Shown in pieces: positions 1 to 6,975 of a stretch of 12,246 bases of DNA. Below the pieces are notes generated by a model. It saw only the letters and a list, made by a program, of their open reading frames with translations, did no database searches and was not told the origin of the DNA. Position 1 is the stretch's first letter. Each line of letters starts with the position of its first letter. The stretch is from Vulcanimicrobiota bacterium. Lineage in GTDB: Bacteria; Vulcanimicrobiota; Vulcanimicrobiia; Vulcanimicrobiales; Vulcanimicrobiaceae. Position numbers and translations under genes: made by a program. The stretch lies in assembly GCA_019245995.1 (NCBI GenBank), contig JAFAQW010000250.1, positions 1-12,246 of the forward strand, in the 5' to 3' direction.

Positions 1-210
1 GACGGCTATCCGGAAAAGAAGAAAGACTATCCCGAGCGCGCCCTGGAGGCACTCCACGTCGCGCTCGACGACTACCGCAAGAAAGCCGCGTCGGGCGCCG
101 TGCCGGATTATGCCGCGATGCCTCGCGCTGCTGCTCCGCACACTGCAGACGAGGCGCCCCAACGGTCCGGCAATGGAACCATGGAGAAGGTCGTTATCAG
201 CCTGCGCTAG
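1..210 (+). CDS. C-terminal end of an unrecognised protein (5' truncated by window edge)
   Basis: An open frame enters from the left edge and ends at a TAG at 208-210, giving 69 visible residues. The first part is a charged, probably helical stretch (EKKKDYPERALEALH, then DDYRKK). It is followed by an Ala/Pro-rich, low-complexity tail and a final VVISLR strand-like end. I cannot assign a family from this tail. It converges on the ThpR gene with only 6 nt between the stop codons (211-216) and no hairpin terminator between them. That it is coding is supported by the uninterrupted frame and by the compact convergent spacing, but its identity is unknown. Confidence 0.6.
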   Translation, partial: DGYPEKKKDYPERALEALHVALDDYRKKAASGAVPDYAAMPRAAAPHTADEAPQRSGNGTMEKVVISLR

Positions 211-216
211 CCGCGC

Positions 217-783
217 TTACTGCGCGAACGGCGCGGTGGCGACCGTTTCGTAGCGCGACGTTCGGTGCGCCGGGTCCGGCAGCGATTCGAATAGCGTCAA
301 TCGCTCGACCTGCAACGTAATCGGCGAGACGTCGACGAGAGGCAACGGGCGCTGCGGCGGCTTGACGCGCGCGATCGTGACGTGCGCGACCGCGTCGCCG
401 GCGAAAGCGAATCCCTCCGCGCCGTAGGCAGCGCGCACGCGCTGCGCCAGGCCTCGAAACGCTGGGCCTTGTTCCCGCGCGCCGACGTAAATCACGCGCG
501 GCTTGCGTTCGTGCGGGAACGCGCCCAGTTTATCGAGCGTTACGCTGAAGCTCGCCGCGCCGCGGCTCGCCGCGTCGAGCGCCGCGACGATCCGCTCGAC
601 GTTTTGAGGTTCTACGTACCCGAGAAATGCAAGCGTCACGTGAAGTTTTTCCGCCGCCTCGTAGCGCCCGGCGTACCCTCGTTGGGCGAGCCTCGCGCCG
701 ACCGCGGCGCACGCTTCACGCGCAGCACGATCGAGCTCGATTCCCACGAAGAGCCGGCGTCTGCGGGCGCCGCCTGCACTCAT
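217..783 (-). CDS. thpR: RNA 2',3'-cyclic phosphodiesterase (ThpR/LigT family)
   Basis: This is a 188-residue protein of the 2H phosphoesterase superfamily, at the usual family length. Both signature histidine motifs are present: HVTL at residues 48-51 and HVTI at 134-137. The LFVGIEL strand near the N-terminus and the KLGAFP / PRVIYVG segments are typical of LigT/ThpR. Family members hydrolyse 2',3'-cyclic phosphates at RNA ends to 2'-phosphates and act in the cytoplasm. The ATG at 783 overlaps the TGA of the upstream MBL-hydrolase gene (ATGA, 4 nt), which fixes the start, so a longer reading upstream is spurious. No independent Shine-Dalgarno is visible, so translation is probably coupled. 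It is the last gene of the folD operon and ends in TAA. Family assignment is firm; the natural RNA substrate is not known from sequence. Confidence 0.9.
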   Translation of the reverse strand: MSAGGARRRRLFVGIELDRAAREACAAVGARLAQRGYAGRYEAAEKLHVTLAFLGYVEPQNVERIVAALDAASRGAASFSVTLDKLGAFPHERKPRVIYVGAREQGPAFRGLAQRVRAAYGAEGFAFAGDAVAHVTIARVKPPQRPLPLVDVSPITLQVERLTLFESLPDPAHRTSRYETVATAPFAQ

Positions 784-1415
784 TGAAGGTAAGGATTCAT
801 GCCGCGCTCCATGCCGACCGTCGTGAAAGGCCCGTGGCCCGGAATCACCGGCGTCGCGTCGGCATAGGGCAACAGCTTCGCGCGAATCGAGTCGACGATG
901 TCTTCCATCGACGTGCCGCCCAAATCCCAGCGTCCGATGGAGCCGGCAAATAGCGTGTCGCCCGTCAAGAGCGCGGTTTGTTCCGCATGAGCGACGGCGA
1001 AGCAGACGCTTCCGGGCGTATGCCCGGGCGTGTGCAGTATCTTTACCTCCGCCGCGCCCAACGCCAAAACGTCCCCGTCGCGGAGATCGCCGTCGAGCAG
1101 CACGACCTTCGGCGCCTGCGCCAGCCCCAGCCAACCCGCTTGGAGCGGCAGCGTTTGATAGAGCGGCACGTCGGCCGAGTGAAGAAGCGCCGGCGCGCCC
1201 GTCTCGCGGCGCAATCTGCCGACGTCCCCGATGTGATCGATGTGCGCGTGCGTGTGCAGCAGCAACTTGGCGCGCCAGTGGTTGCGCTCGAGGCGCGCGG
1301 TGACTTCCTCGACGCCATCGCCTCCGTCGACGACGATCGCCTCCCCGCTTCGTTCGTCTGCCAAGATCGTGCAGTTGCAGGCCAGTGGCCCCACCGGGAA
1401 CGTCTCTCGAATCAT
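780..1415 (-). CDS. MBL-fold metallohydrolase, glyoxalase II-like
   Basis: This is a 211-residue metallo-beta-lactamase-fold hydrolase, complete for the short glyoxalase-II-like (YcbL-type) class. The metal-site motifs are intact: THAHIDH at residues 55-61 (H56, H58, D60, H61), GHTPGS at 131-136 (H132), TGDTLF at 151-156 (D153) and PGHG at 192-195 (H194). The N-terminal FPVGPLACNC segment is also typical. It probably hydrolyses a thioester such as an acylated thiol in the cytoplasm, but the C-terminal glutathione-binding domain of true GloB is absent, so the substrate is open. The start ATG lies 21 nt downstream of the flavin reductase stop, the only non-overlapping junction in the operon, with a weak GGAA-type upstream element. 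Its TGA overlaps the thpR ATG. Confidence 0.9.
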   Translation of the reverse strand: MIRETFPVGPLACNCTILADERSGEAIVVDGGDGVEEVTARLERNHWRAKLLLHTHAHIDHIGDVGRLRRETGAPALLHSADVPLYQTLPLQAGWLGLAQAPKVVLLDGDLRDGDVLALGAAEVKILHTPGHTPGSVCFAVAHAEQTALLTGDTLFAGSIGRWDLGGTSMEDIVDSIRAKLLPYADATPVIPGHGPFTTVGMERGMNPYLQ

Positions 1416-1436
1416 CGCGTTTCCGGCACGAGGCGC

Positions 1437-1922
1437 TCAGGGAGACGTCAGCATGCCGAGATCGTGAAAGGCGCCGTTAAAGTAGCCGAGCGGCGGCCCC
1501 GAGCGCGTTCCGCTGCTAAGTACGTGTCCGATCAGTATCGAGTGAGAACCGAAGTGATATTCGTGGGCCACCTCGCAGTCAAAGTGTGCGACCGTGCCTT
1601 CTAAGACCGGCGCGCCCGTAACGTCGGTGCGGTAGGGTATGTCGGTAAACTGACGCTCTCGCACCTTGCCCGAAAAGTGCTCCGCGAGGCGCCGTTGATT
1701 CCCGGCCAGCACGTTGACGCAGAACACCCGCGAAGTGGAGATGAAGAGATAGCTGCGTGCTTCGCGGTTGATGCAGATCAACAACGACGGCGGCGTCAGC
1801 GAGACGCTGGCGAACGCGTTGACGGTGATGCCGCGCGGCTCGCCGTCCTTCAGGCTCGTTACGACGGTGACGCTGGTGGGCACGTGGCGCATCGCGATTC
1901 GAAACGCGGGCGCATCCATCAT
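1437..1922 (-). CDS. Flavin reductase-like protein (FMN-binding split barrel)
   Basis: This is a 161-residue protein of the flavin reductase domain family (HpaC/RutF-like), which use NAD(P)H to reduce FMN or FAD for a partner monooxygenase. Recognisable family segments are HVPTSVTVVTS (13-23), GITVNAFASVSLTPPSLL (31-48, the flavin-binding strand and turn), FCVNVLAGNQ (67-76) and GSHSILIGHV (125-134). The length is normal for a stand-alone reductase. The first ATG (1922) overlaps the TGA of the methyltransferase gene as ATGA; a second ATG follows immediately. No oxygenase partner lies in the window, so its client is unknown, and related proteins can instead be flavin- or heme-binding oxidoreductases. 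Coupling to folD and a methyltransferase suggests co-expression but does not show a common pathway. Confidence 0.85.
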   Translation of the reverse strand: MMDAPAFRIAMRHVPTSVTVVTSLKDGEPRGITVNAFASVSLTPPSLLICINREARSYLFISTSRVFCVNVLAGNQRRLAEHFSGKVRERQFTDIPYRTDVTGAPVLEGTVAHFDCEVAHEYHFGSHSILIGHVLSSGTRSGPPLGYFNGAFHDLGMLTSP

Positions 1923-2494
1923 CGCCGCCGGGCGCCGAAAGCGACGCCGCCTTCCGTCGGAAGGATCGTCGCATCGAGCGAGGGGTGGGCGAGGAAACGC
2001 TGGGTAAAGCGTTCGTTTCGCAGGCAATCGTTGAAGATCGCGAGACCGGAGAGTTTGAGCATCGGCACGACGAGGGCGAGGTAGTCTTCGTATCGGGCGG
2101 CGTCCGCCATCACGAAGACGATGTCCAGATTGCGTTGCGGAAAGTTTTCGAGCAGATCGATCGCCGGCGTCGTAAAGACCTCGATGTAGTCGTCCTCCGA
2201 TGCCTGGCGAAAATACTCGAGAGCGACGGCGGCGTTGCGCGCTTGCGGTTCGACGGTCCAAATACGGCCCGCCGGCGGTTGGGCCAACGCCATCCAGAGC
2301 GTCGAATAGCCGTACGCGCTGCCGACTTCCAAGATCCGGTTCGCCTGCATCGCCGTGACCATCGTGGAAAGAAACCGTCCCATCGCACGAGAGATCAACG
2401 CAACGCTCTCGGCCGACGCCCGCTTTTCGATTTCGAGGAGCACGGGGTGCGCCGGGCGCTGTATCGCGTCGAGATCGTGCGCGACTTGGCTCAC
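1919..2494 (-). CDS. Class I SAM-dependent O-methyltransferase-like protein with altered metal site
   Basis: This 191-residue Rossmann-fold protein resembles the small O-methyltransferase (COMT/CCoAOMT-like) family. SAM motif I is LEVGSAYGYS (55-64), followed by the post-I acidic VEP (81-83) and a D-x-V-F strand at 124-127. In this family the divalent metal is held by the first Asp of a DADK motif and by a later Asp-Asn pair. Here the aligned positions read MADA (129-132) and Asn-Asp (155-156), so the first ligand is Met and the second pair is inverted. SAM binding looks intact, but the classic Mg/Ca-dependent chemistry may be lost or altered. The GTG start (2494) overlaps the folD stop as GTGA, with an AAGG element about 12 nt upstream. 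Its TGA overlaps the flavin reductase ATG. The substrate is unknown. Confidence 0.82.
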   Translation of the reverse strand: MSQVAHDLDAIQRPAHPVLLEIEKRASAESVALISRAMGRFLSTMVTAMQANRILEVGSAYGYSTLWMALAQPPAGRIWTVEPQARNAAVALEYFRQASEDDYIEVFTTPAIDLLENFPQRNLDIVFVMADAARYEDYLALVVPMLKLSGLAIFNDCLRNERFTQRFLAHPSLDATILPTEGGVAFGARRR

Positions 2495-3378
2495 GTCGCG
2501 TTCGCCTTAGGTGTCTCCGACGCGGCGACCTGCGCGTGCTCGGCCGCCTTCACGACGTTGCGCAGCAAGGCAACGTTCGTGACCGGTCCGACGCCGCCCG
2601 GCACGGGCGTAATGGCGCCGGCGATGCGTACGGCGCTGTCAAAATCGACGTCGCCTTTCAGCGTCCCGTCCACGATCGTCGTGCCGACATCGATGACCGT
2701 AGCGCCCGGCATCAGATCTTCGCCGCGAACGAGTCCCGGCACGCCGGCGGCAACGACGACGATGTCGGAGAGCTTCAGGTATTGTTGCAACGCCCCGGAT
2801 TCGCGATGAAGAATCGTCACCGTGGCGTCTTGCGCGAGCATGAGCATCGCGACGGGGGCGCCCACGACCACGGAACGTCCGACCATTGCGGCCCGCCGTC
2901 CGCGCAGCGGCCAGTGCGGACTACGCTCGAGCAGCAGCATGACGGCGGCCGGCGTCGCCGGAACGTAGGCCGTGCCGCTGCCGAATGCCAGATGACCTTG
3001 ATTGGTGGGGTGCGTGCCGTCGACGTCTTTTTGAGCCGGAATGGCATCGGCAATCTCACGGATGGAGAGATGCCGGGGCAGCGGCTGTTGCAGCAACACG
3101 CCGTGAGTTTGCGCGTCGCTTCCAAGTCGCTTCAGACGCGAACGCGTCTCGCGCGCACCGGCGTTCTCATCGAGGCGATCTACCGTCACCGCGATGCCCA
3201 GACGCTCGCCGGTTCGCACGAGGTTACGCACGTACGCCAGGCTCGATTCGTTTTCGCCGACAAACACGATCGCCAAGCGCGGAGTAACTCCCCGCTCTCG
3301 CAACGCCGCAATGCGCGCGCGAAGTTCCGTGCTCAGATCGGCGGCCAGGCTTCGACCATCGAGAATTTGGGCGGCCAC
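2491..3378 (-). CDS. folD: FolD-like methylenetetrahydrofolate dehydrogenase; catalytic cyclohydrolase Lys replaced
   Basis: This 295-residue protein aligns over its whole length with bifunctional 5,10-methylene-THF dehydrogenase/cyclohydrolase, a cytoplasmic one-carbon enzyme. Conserved segments are ILDGRSLA (5-12), the YVRN helix (49-52), VLLQQPLP (94-101), KDVDG (117-121), the nucleotide-binding MVGRSVVVGAP (165-175), DIVVVAAG (205-212), VIDVGT (228-233) and the C-terminal PVPGGVGPVT (258-267). Using human MTHFD1 numbering, Y52, Q100 and D125 are kept as Y49, Q97 and D120. K56, needed for cyclohydrolase activity, is Leu53 (CTC codon, read directly). The protein may therefore be dehydrogenase only. 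The start is GTG at 3378, with a 66-nt divergent spacer to tlpA. It is first in a five-gene operon, and its stop overlaps the methyltransferase GTG. Confidence 0.88.
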   Translation of the reverse strand: MAAQILDGRSLAADLSTELRARIAALRERGVTPRLAIVFVGENESSLAYVRNLVRTGERLGIAVTVDRLDENAGARETRSRLKRLGSDAQTHGVLLQQPLPRHLSIREIADAIPAQKDVDGTHPTNQGHLAFGSGTAYVPATPAAVMLLLERSPHWPLRGRRAAMVGRSVVVGAPVAMLMLAQDATVTILHRESGALQQYLKLSDIVVVAAGVPGLVRGEDLMPGATVIDVGTTIVDGTLKGDVDFDSAVRIAGAITPVPGGVGPVTNVALLRNVVKAAEHAQVAASETPKANAT

Positions 3379-3444
3379 GCCGACCGCGTTTCGGCTTCAA
3401 TCGAACGGAACCTGGACCTTCGTGCGGAAGCATATCGCTCCGAG
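3379..3444. promoter_or_regulatory. Divergent intergenic region between folD and tlpA
   Basis: This 66-nt spacer separates the GTG of folD (leftward) from the ATG of tlpA (rightward), so promoters for both operons must lie here or inside the neighbouring coding sequence. I could not identify convincing -35/-10 pairs on either strand. A CGGAAG element about 13 nt upstream of the tlpA ATG is a weak ribosome-binding candidate. The assignment rests on gene geometry alone. Confidence 0.45.
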
Positions 3445-3975
3445 ATGCACCGATATCTTCCATGGCTGTTGGGCGGTGTTGCCGTTGCGGTCGCGGCGAT
3501 CGTGCTCGCGCCGTTGTTCGGTGGAGGCTCGTTCACGACGGGGCCGCAGGGCCTCGCGGGACAAGCCGCTGCCGTCTTTTCGCTGCAGGACGATCGAGGC
3601 GCCGGCGTCTCGCTGGCGCAGTATCGCAATCGTATCGTCGTAATGAATCTTTGGGCGTCGTGGTGTCCGCCCTGCCGCGAGGAATTGCCGGACTTGCAGC
3701 GTTTGGCCAACCGCTACTCGCACGGCAACATCGTCGTGGTGGGCGTCAACGAGGGCGAATCGCCGCAACGAGCCCGAAGCTTTGCGGCGTCGTTACGGAT
3801 TCGCTTTCCGATTTGGGTCGATTCGTCGGAGCGTTACGGCCGAATTTACGCGGCGCTCGGCCTTCCCACGACCATCGTTCTGAACCGCCGCGGCGTGATC
3901 GTTCGCGGATACGATGGCGCGCTCACGTTCGACCAGATGCAATCCGCCGTCGATGCCGCGCTTCGCAATTCGTGA
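3445..3975 (+). CDS. TlpA/ResA-type membrane-anchored thioredoxin
   Basis: This is a 176-residue thiol-disulfide oxidoreductase of the TlpA/ResA/DsbE group. Residues 5-26 form a single N-terminal hydrophobic helix (signal anchor), placing the thioredoxin domain (about 40-176) on the outer face of the cytoplasmic membrane. The active site is WCPPC at 73-77 (C74, C77), preceded by the VMNLWAS strand. The cis-proline is in GLPTT (P141), followed by IVLNRRG. Homologues reduce disulfides in apocytochrome c or other exported proteins. The ATG at 3445 was chosen because translation upstream in this frame is antisense to folD and lacks a signal-like segment. Its TGA overlaps the GTG of the next gene (GTGA), so the two are probably co-translated. 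That the partner is a ResB-like membrane protein is inference. Confidence 0.9.
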   Translation: MHRYLPWLLGGVAVAVAAIVLAPLFGGGSFTTGPQGLAGQAAAVFSLQDDRGAGVSLAQYRNRIVVMNLWASWCPPCREELPDLQRLANRYSHGNIVVVGVNEGESPQRARSFAASLRIRFPIWVDSSERYGRIYAALGLPTTIVLNRRGVIVRGYDGALTFDQMQSAVDAALRNS

Positions 3976-4889
3976 CGGGGTGTGCGCTGGCCGCCTTGGT
4001 GACGGTTGCGCTCGTGGGCGTGCAGGTCGTTCTGCCCGGAAAAGCGCTGTATCACTATGGCTGGTATAACGTCCTGATCGCCGCACTCGCCATCACCGCG
4101 GGACTCTTCGCGCGGGGCGCGTTGCGAGACGTGCGCGCCCAACCGTCGCGGCGCGGGATTGCATGCATCGTCTTCGGTTGCGCGCTGACCGCTATCGCGG
4201 GGATCGCGAGCGGCCTGTTCGGACCGGAGAATCAGCAGATCGTGGGGTCGCCCGCGCAGCGCCTCACGGTGCAGGGCCTCGGAACACTGGCCTTTCCCCT
4301 GGGTGCCTCGCACGGCGACGACGCACCCGTTCGGCTCGTGCGACCTCACGGCGCGGTCGTGCTTCTTTCGGGCCGCGCTCGCAATCTGGGAAGTTTCGTC
4401 GTGCGAACGACCATGCGAACCGTGGTCGAGGTGGACGCGCGGGATGCATTGGGCAATCGGCTCACCGTTACGCAGCCCACGGGGCGCGCTTTTCTTTCGC
4501 CCGTGCTGTTGATGGAGCACCGGCAAAACATCGCGGGTTTCGACGTTCCGTTCGATTCGTTCAATGTTCCCGCGGCGCACCGCATCGTGAAGGCCGTGCT
4601 CTTTTCGGCAGACCAGGCGCAAGTGCTCGCGCACGGCACCGGCAGCCCTGCGGTTCTCTTCGCCGTGGACGACGAAGACGAGCGGCCGTTGCCCCACGGC
4701 ATCGCCTTCGACGCAGGCGTCCACAGCGTACGCGTGGGCGGCTTGCAGTTACGCGCAGCCGTCGGTGCATTTCCAGCCGTGGAAGTCGATTCCGCGCCCA
4801 ACCTCATCGCCACGCTCGCCGGCGGCATTCTGGTCGCCGGCGCGAGCGGATTTACTGTCCTGCGACGATGGCGCGCACGTTACGGATGA
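3972..4889 (+). CDS. Four-TM membrane protein with large periplasmic domain, possibly ResB-like
   Basis: This 305-residue protein has hydrophobic helices at about 3-21, 33-49, 63-83 and 277-297. Arg-rich stretches lie after helix 2 (47-62) and after helix 4 (298-303). By the positive-inside rule this gives N-in/C-in topology with residues 84-276 in the periplasm. Three N-terminal helices, a large extracytoplasmic domain and a final helix is the topology of ResB/Ccs1, which works beside ResA in system II cytochrome c maturation. Here a ResA-like thioredoxin gene overlaps it by 4 nt. It is shorter than typical ResB and I see no diagnostic sequence motif, so this is a hypothesis, not an assignment. 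Conserved-looking elements in the periplasmic domain are LTVTQPTGRAFLSP (164-177) and DVPFDSF (191-197). The start is GTG at 3972. Its 3' end overlaps the convergent NAGPA-like gene by 38 nt. Confidence 0.75.
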   Translation: MTGCALAALVTVALVGVQVVLPGKALYHYGWYNVLIAALAITAGLFARGALRDVRAQPSRRGIACIVFGCALTAIAGIASGLFGPENQQIVGSPAQRLTVQGLGTLAFPLGASHGDDAPVRLVRPHGAVVLLSGRARNLGSFVVRTTMRTVVEVDARDALGNRLTVTQPTGRAFLSPVLLMEHRQNIAGFDVPFDSFNVPAAHRIVKAVLFSADQAQVLAHGTGSPAVLFAVDDEDERPLPHGIAFDAGVHSVRVGGLQLRAAVGAFPAVEVDSAPNLIATLAGGILVAGASGFTVLRRWRARYG

Positions 4890-6975
4890 TCAGGCTGCCT
4901 TCAGAGAGCTCGATGCCTTTTGTGGGAAGCACGTAGAACGAGAATAAGCGCACGGCGTCCGTATCGGGCGAGAATCGTAGCGTGACGGTGCGCCATCCGG
5001 GTTCGCCGAGCTGCGTGGCGTCCAGCAGCACGTCTTCGTTGATCTGGTTGCGAACGTCCACCCGTAAGCGCGCGGCGCTGCCGTCGTCGTGCACGTCGAA
5101 CCGTAAGCCGATCGTGTCCGCCGGCAGCGGAAGGTCGGATACGGCGTACGCGGCGCGCTCGCTTCCGGAAAACGTGAACGATAAGGCGACGCAGCTGCCG
5201 CATCCATAGCCTCGGGCAACCGATCCGGCACCACCCGAGGGATGCGTCACGAAGCGCGCGCGGGGCGCAAAGGGGAGCGCGACCTCGTGCGAGCCGACCG
5301 TCACGCGAGTGCTTGCGAGGGCGTTCCCGATTCTTACGCTTACTCGCGCGTCGTGCGCCGCCGCGCGGTAAACGCCGCGGCCGTCGATCGCGCCCGCCGT
5401 AGCGCTCCAGCGCAACGTCGGCGGCAAAGCTAGTGGATAGCCGTCGGCGTCGTAGGCGCCGGCTTTCAGCGCGACCGTCCCATTCGGATCCACGTTCGGA
5501 CGGCGAGGATACAGTTCGATGCGCGCCGGCGCACCGAGCACTTCCAAGTCCACCACGCCCCGCAAGCGGCGATCGTGCAGAACGAGGTGTCCGAGGCCCG
5601 GGCGGCCCGCCACGAAGGACGCTTTTGCAACGTTACCGAGCGACGCGGGAACGACAATCGTAGCGATCGGGCCGGCGCCCGTGACGACGTGATTCGCGGC
5701 ATCCACCGCAGTGACGCGAAGCGGCACTTGCGCGCCGGAGACCGCGCGCACGGCCGACGGGCGTGCCACGAGCCGGACCGGCGGTCCCGTCTTCGCGAGG
5801 CTGTAGACGAAGACTCCGTCGGCGACGGGCCGCTCGCGTCCATCGGAGGGCGAGTTCAGGACGTCGGCCGCATCGTCGCCGAGCAGGCGCGCGACGATCG
5901 TGGAGGAGCCGCCGCCGTCGAAAAGCAGCCCCTCTTCGGCGCCGAGCGAGCGCATCAGCGCCGAAAGCTCGCGACGCGTGACGCCGACGCTCAACTCCGG
6001 CTGACGTCCATCGACTTCGAGGAGATAAAGCATTCCGCCGCCGATTGCCGCTCCGGAGCACGGCATGCGTTTATCGTTCTCCGCCCGATAGGGCGCGTCG
6101 CGATCGTCGTACCATCCGCCGTCGTGTAGAATCAGCGCGCCGCCTCCCACCGCAGCCGTCAGCGAATCGAGGCCGTACGGTTGAAGATCGCCCGTTACGG
6201 TCACGACGCCGTTGACTTCCGGAACGTTGACGTAACCGTAATCGTTCGGTCCAATGGCAACGTAGTATCCCGGCGGCTGTTGCGTTGTGTTGTCGGCGAT
6301 GCCGGCGATGCGATAACGGCCGAGGGGCGGCGTTTCGCTCAGCGGTTGGACCCTGACGAGCGTGACGTTCTCCTTCGGCAACACCCTGCCGTAGAGCGGC
6401 GTCAGCAGCGAGAGGCCTCCGTTGGGCGGCATCTCGTCGATGCCTTCCAAGGGCAACGTGCGATCGTCGATCTCGATCTCGCCCGAAAAACTGAACTCGG
6501 CGAAATGCGCGGCGCCGTCCCGCGTGATGGCGAGCGCATAACGCTTGTAGGGCAACTGCATCAGCGCTCCGTCACGCACCACCATGCCGATTGGGCGATT
6601 CGTGTTGCCGATGTCGAAGAAGTCGCCGTTCAGTCCCGCGATCGCGCGGTTGCGCCGCGCCATCGAGCCGACCGTCTCACCCTTGGAGACGAGCGCGTCG
6701 TCAGCGAGGACGACGCCGAGCTTCACGTCGCTGCGGCGCGTTTGCACGGCGACGACGTGGACCGACAATGGTCCCGCGACCGTGCGCAACCGGTAGTCGC
6801 CGTACTCCACTCCCGGCGCGATGCTTTCGATCGTCGGCGCCTGCGCGAGTATCGCGGGAAAGGGCGGCGACGGGTCGAGCCGCGCGGGCAAACTCGCAGC
6901 CTGAGAGTGCCCCACGAGGGCGGCGACCGCCGCCGCAAACGCAAAAAGGACGATTAGCCGACGGGAGGATGCCAT
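4852..6975 (-). CDS. Exported phosphodiester glycosidase (NAGPA/DUF2233-like) with C-terminal beta-sandwich domains
   Basis: This is a 707-residue exported protein. Residues 1-27 are a signal peptide (Arg pair, then an Ala/Val/Leu core ending near QAA). The NAGPA-type catalytic domain spans about 55-395 and carries NGDFFD (116-121), VDGRQ (321-325), a Gly-rich LFDGGGSST (351-359) and a closing RPVADGVFVY (382-391). Family members cleave GlcNAc-1-phosphodiester-like bonds, and bacterial ones are thought to act on cell-surface glycans. Residues about 396-560 are Ig-like beta-rich (ARPSAVRAVSGAQV; then RIELYP...DADG). Residues about 565-707 form a jelly-roll or carbohydrate-binding-like module with a CGSC pair (592-595). 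The ATG at 6975 gives a proper signal peptide and overlaps the propeller gene by 22 nt; the frame is open to about 7122, but that extension is Arg-rich and inside the previous gene. Last gene of its operon. Confidence 0.87.
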   Translation of the reverse strand: MASSRRLIVLFAFAAAVAALVGHSQAASLPARLDPSPPFPAILAQAPTIESIAPGVEYGDYRLRTVAGPLSVHVVAVQTRRSDVKLGVVLADDALVSKGETVGSMARRNRAIAGLNGDFFDIGNTNRPIGMVVRDGALMQLPYKRYALAITRDGAAHFAEFSFSGEIEIDDRTLPLEGIDEMPPNGGLSLLTPLYGRVLPKENVTLVRVQPLSETPPLGRYRIAGIADNTTQQPPGYYVAIGPNDYGYVNVPEVNGVVTVTGDLQPYGLDSLTAAVGGGALILHDGGWYDDRDAPYRAENDKRMPCSGAAIGGGMLYLLEVDGRQPELSVGVTRRELSALMRSLGAEEGLLFDGGGSSTIVARLLGDDAADVLNSPSDGRERPVADGVFVYSLAKTGPPVRLVARPSAVRAVSGAQVPLRVTAVDAANHVVTGAGPIATIVVPASLGNVAKASFVAGRPGLGHLVLHDRRLRGVVDLEVLGAPARIELYPRRPNVDPNGTVALKAGAYDADGYPLALPPTLRWSATAGAIDGRGVYRAAAHDARVSVRIGNALASTRVTVGSHEVALPFAPRARFVTHPSGGAGSVARGYGCGSCVALSFTFSGSERAAYAVSDLPLPADTIGLRFDVHDDGSAARLRVDVRNQINEDVLLDATQLGEPGWRTVTLRFSPDTDAVRLFSFYVLPTKGIELSEGSLIIRNVRAIVAGQ

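Noticed and set aside
211..216. Possible terminator between the partial left gene and thpR
   Set aside because: Only 6 nt separate the stop codons, and no stem followed by a T-tract could be found around it.
2536..3444. Long upstream extension of the TlpA reading frame
   Set aside because: It runs antisense to folD, whose protein is conserved along its whole length, and the extension is Arg/His-rich as expected of an antisense frame. The ATG at 3445 gives a proper membrane anchor.
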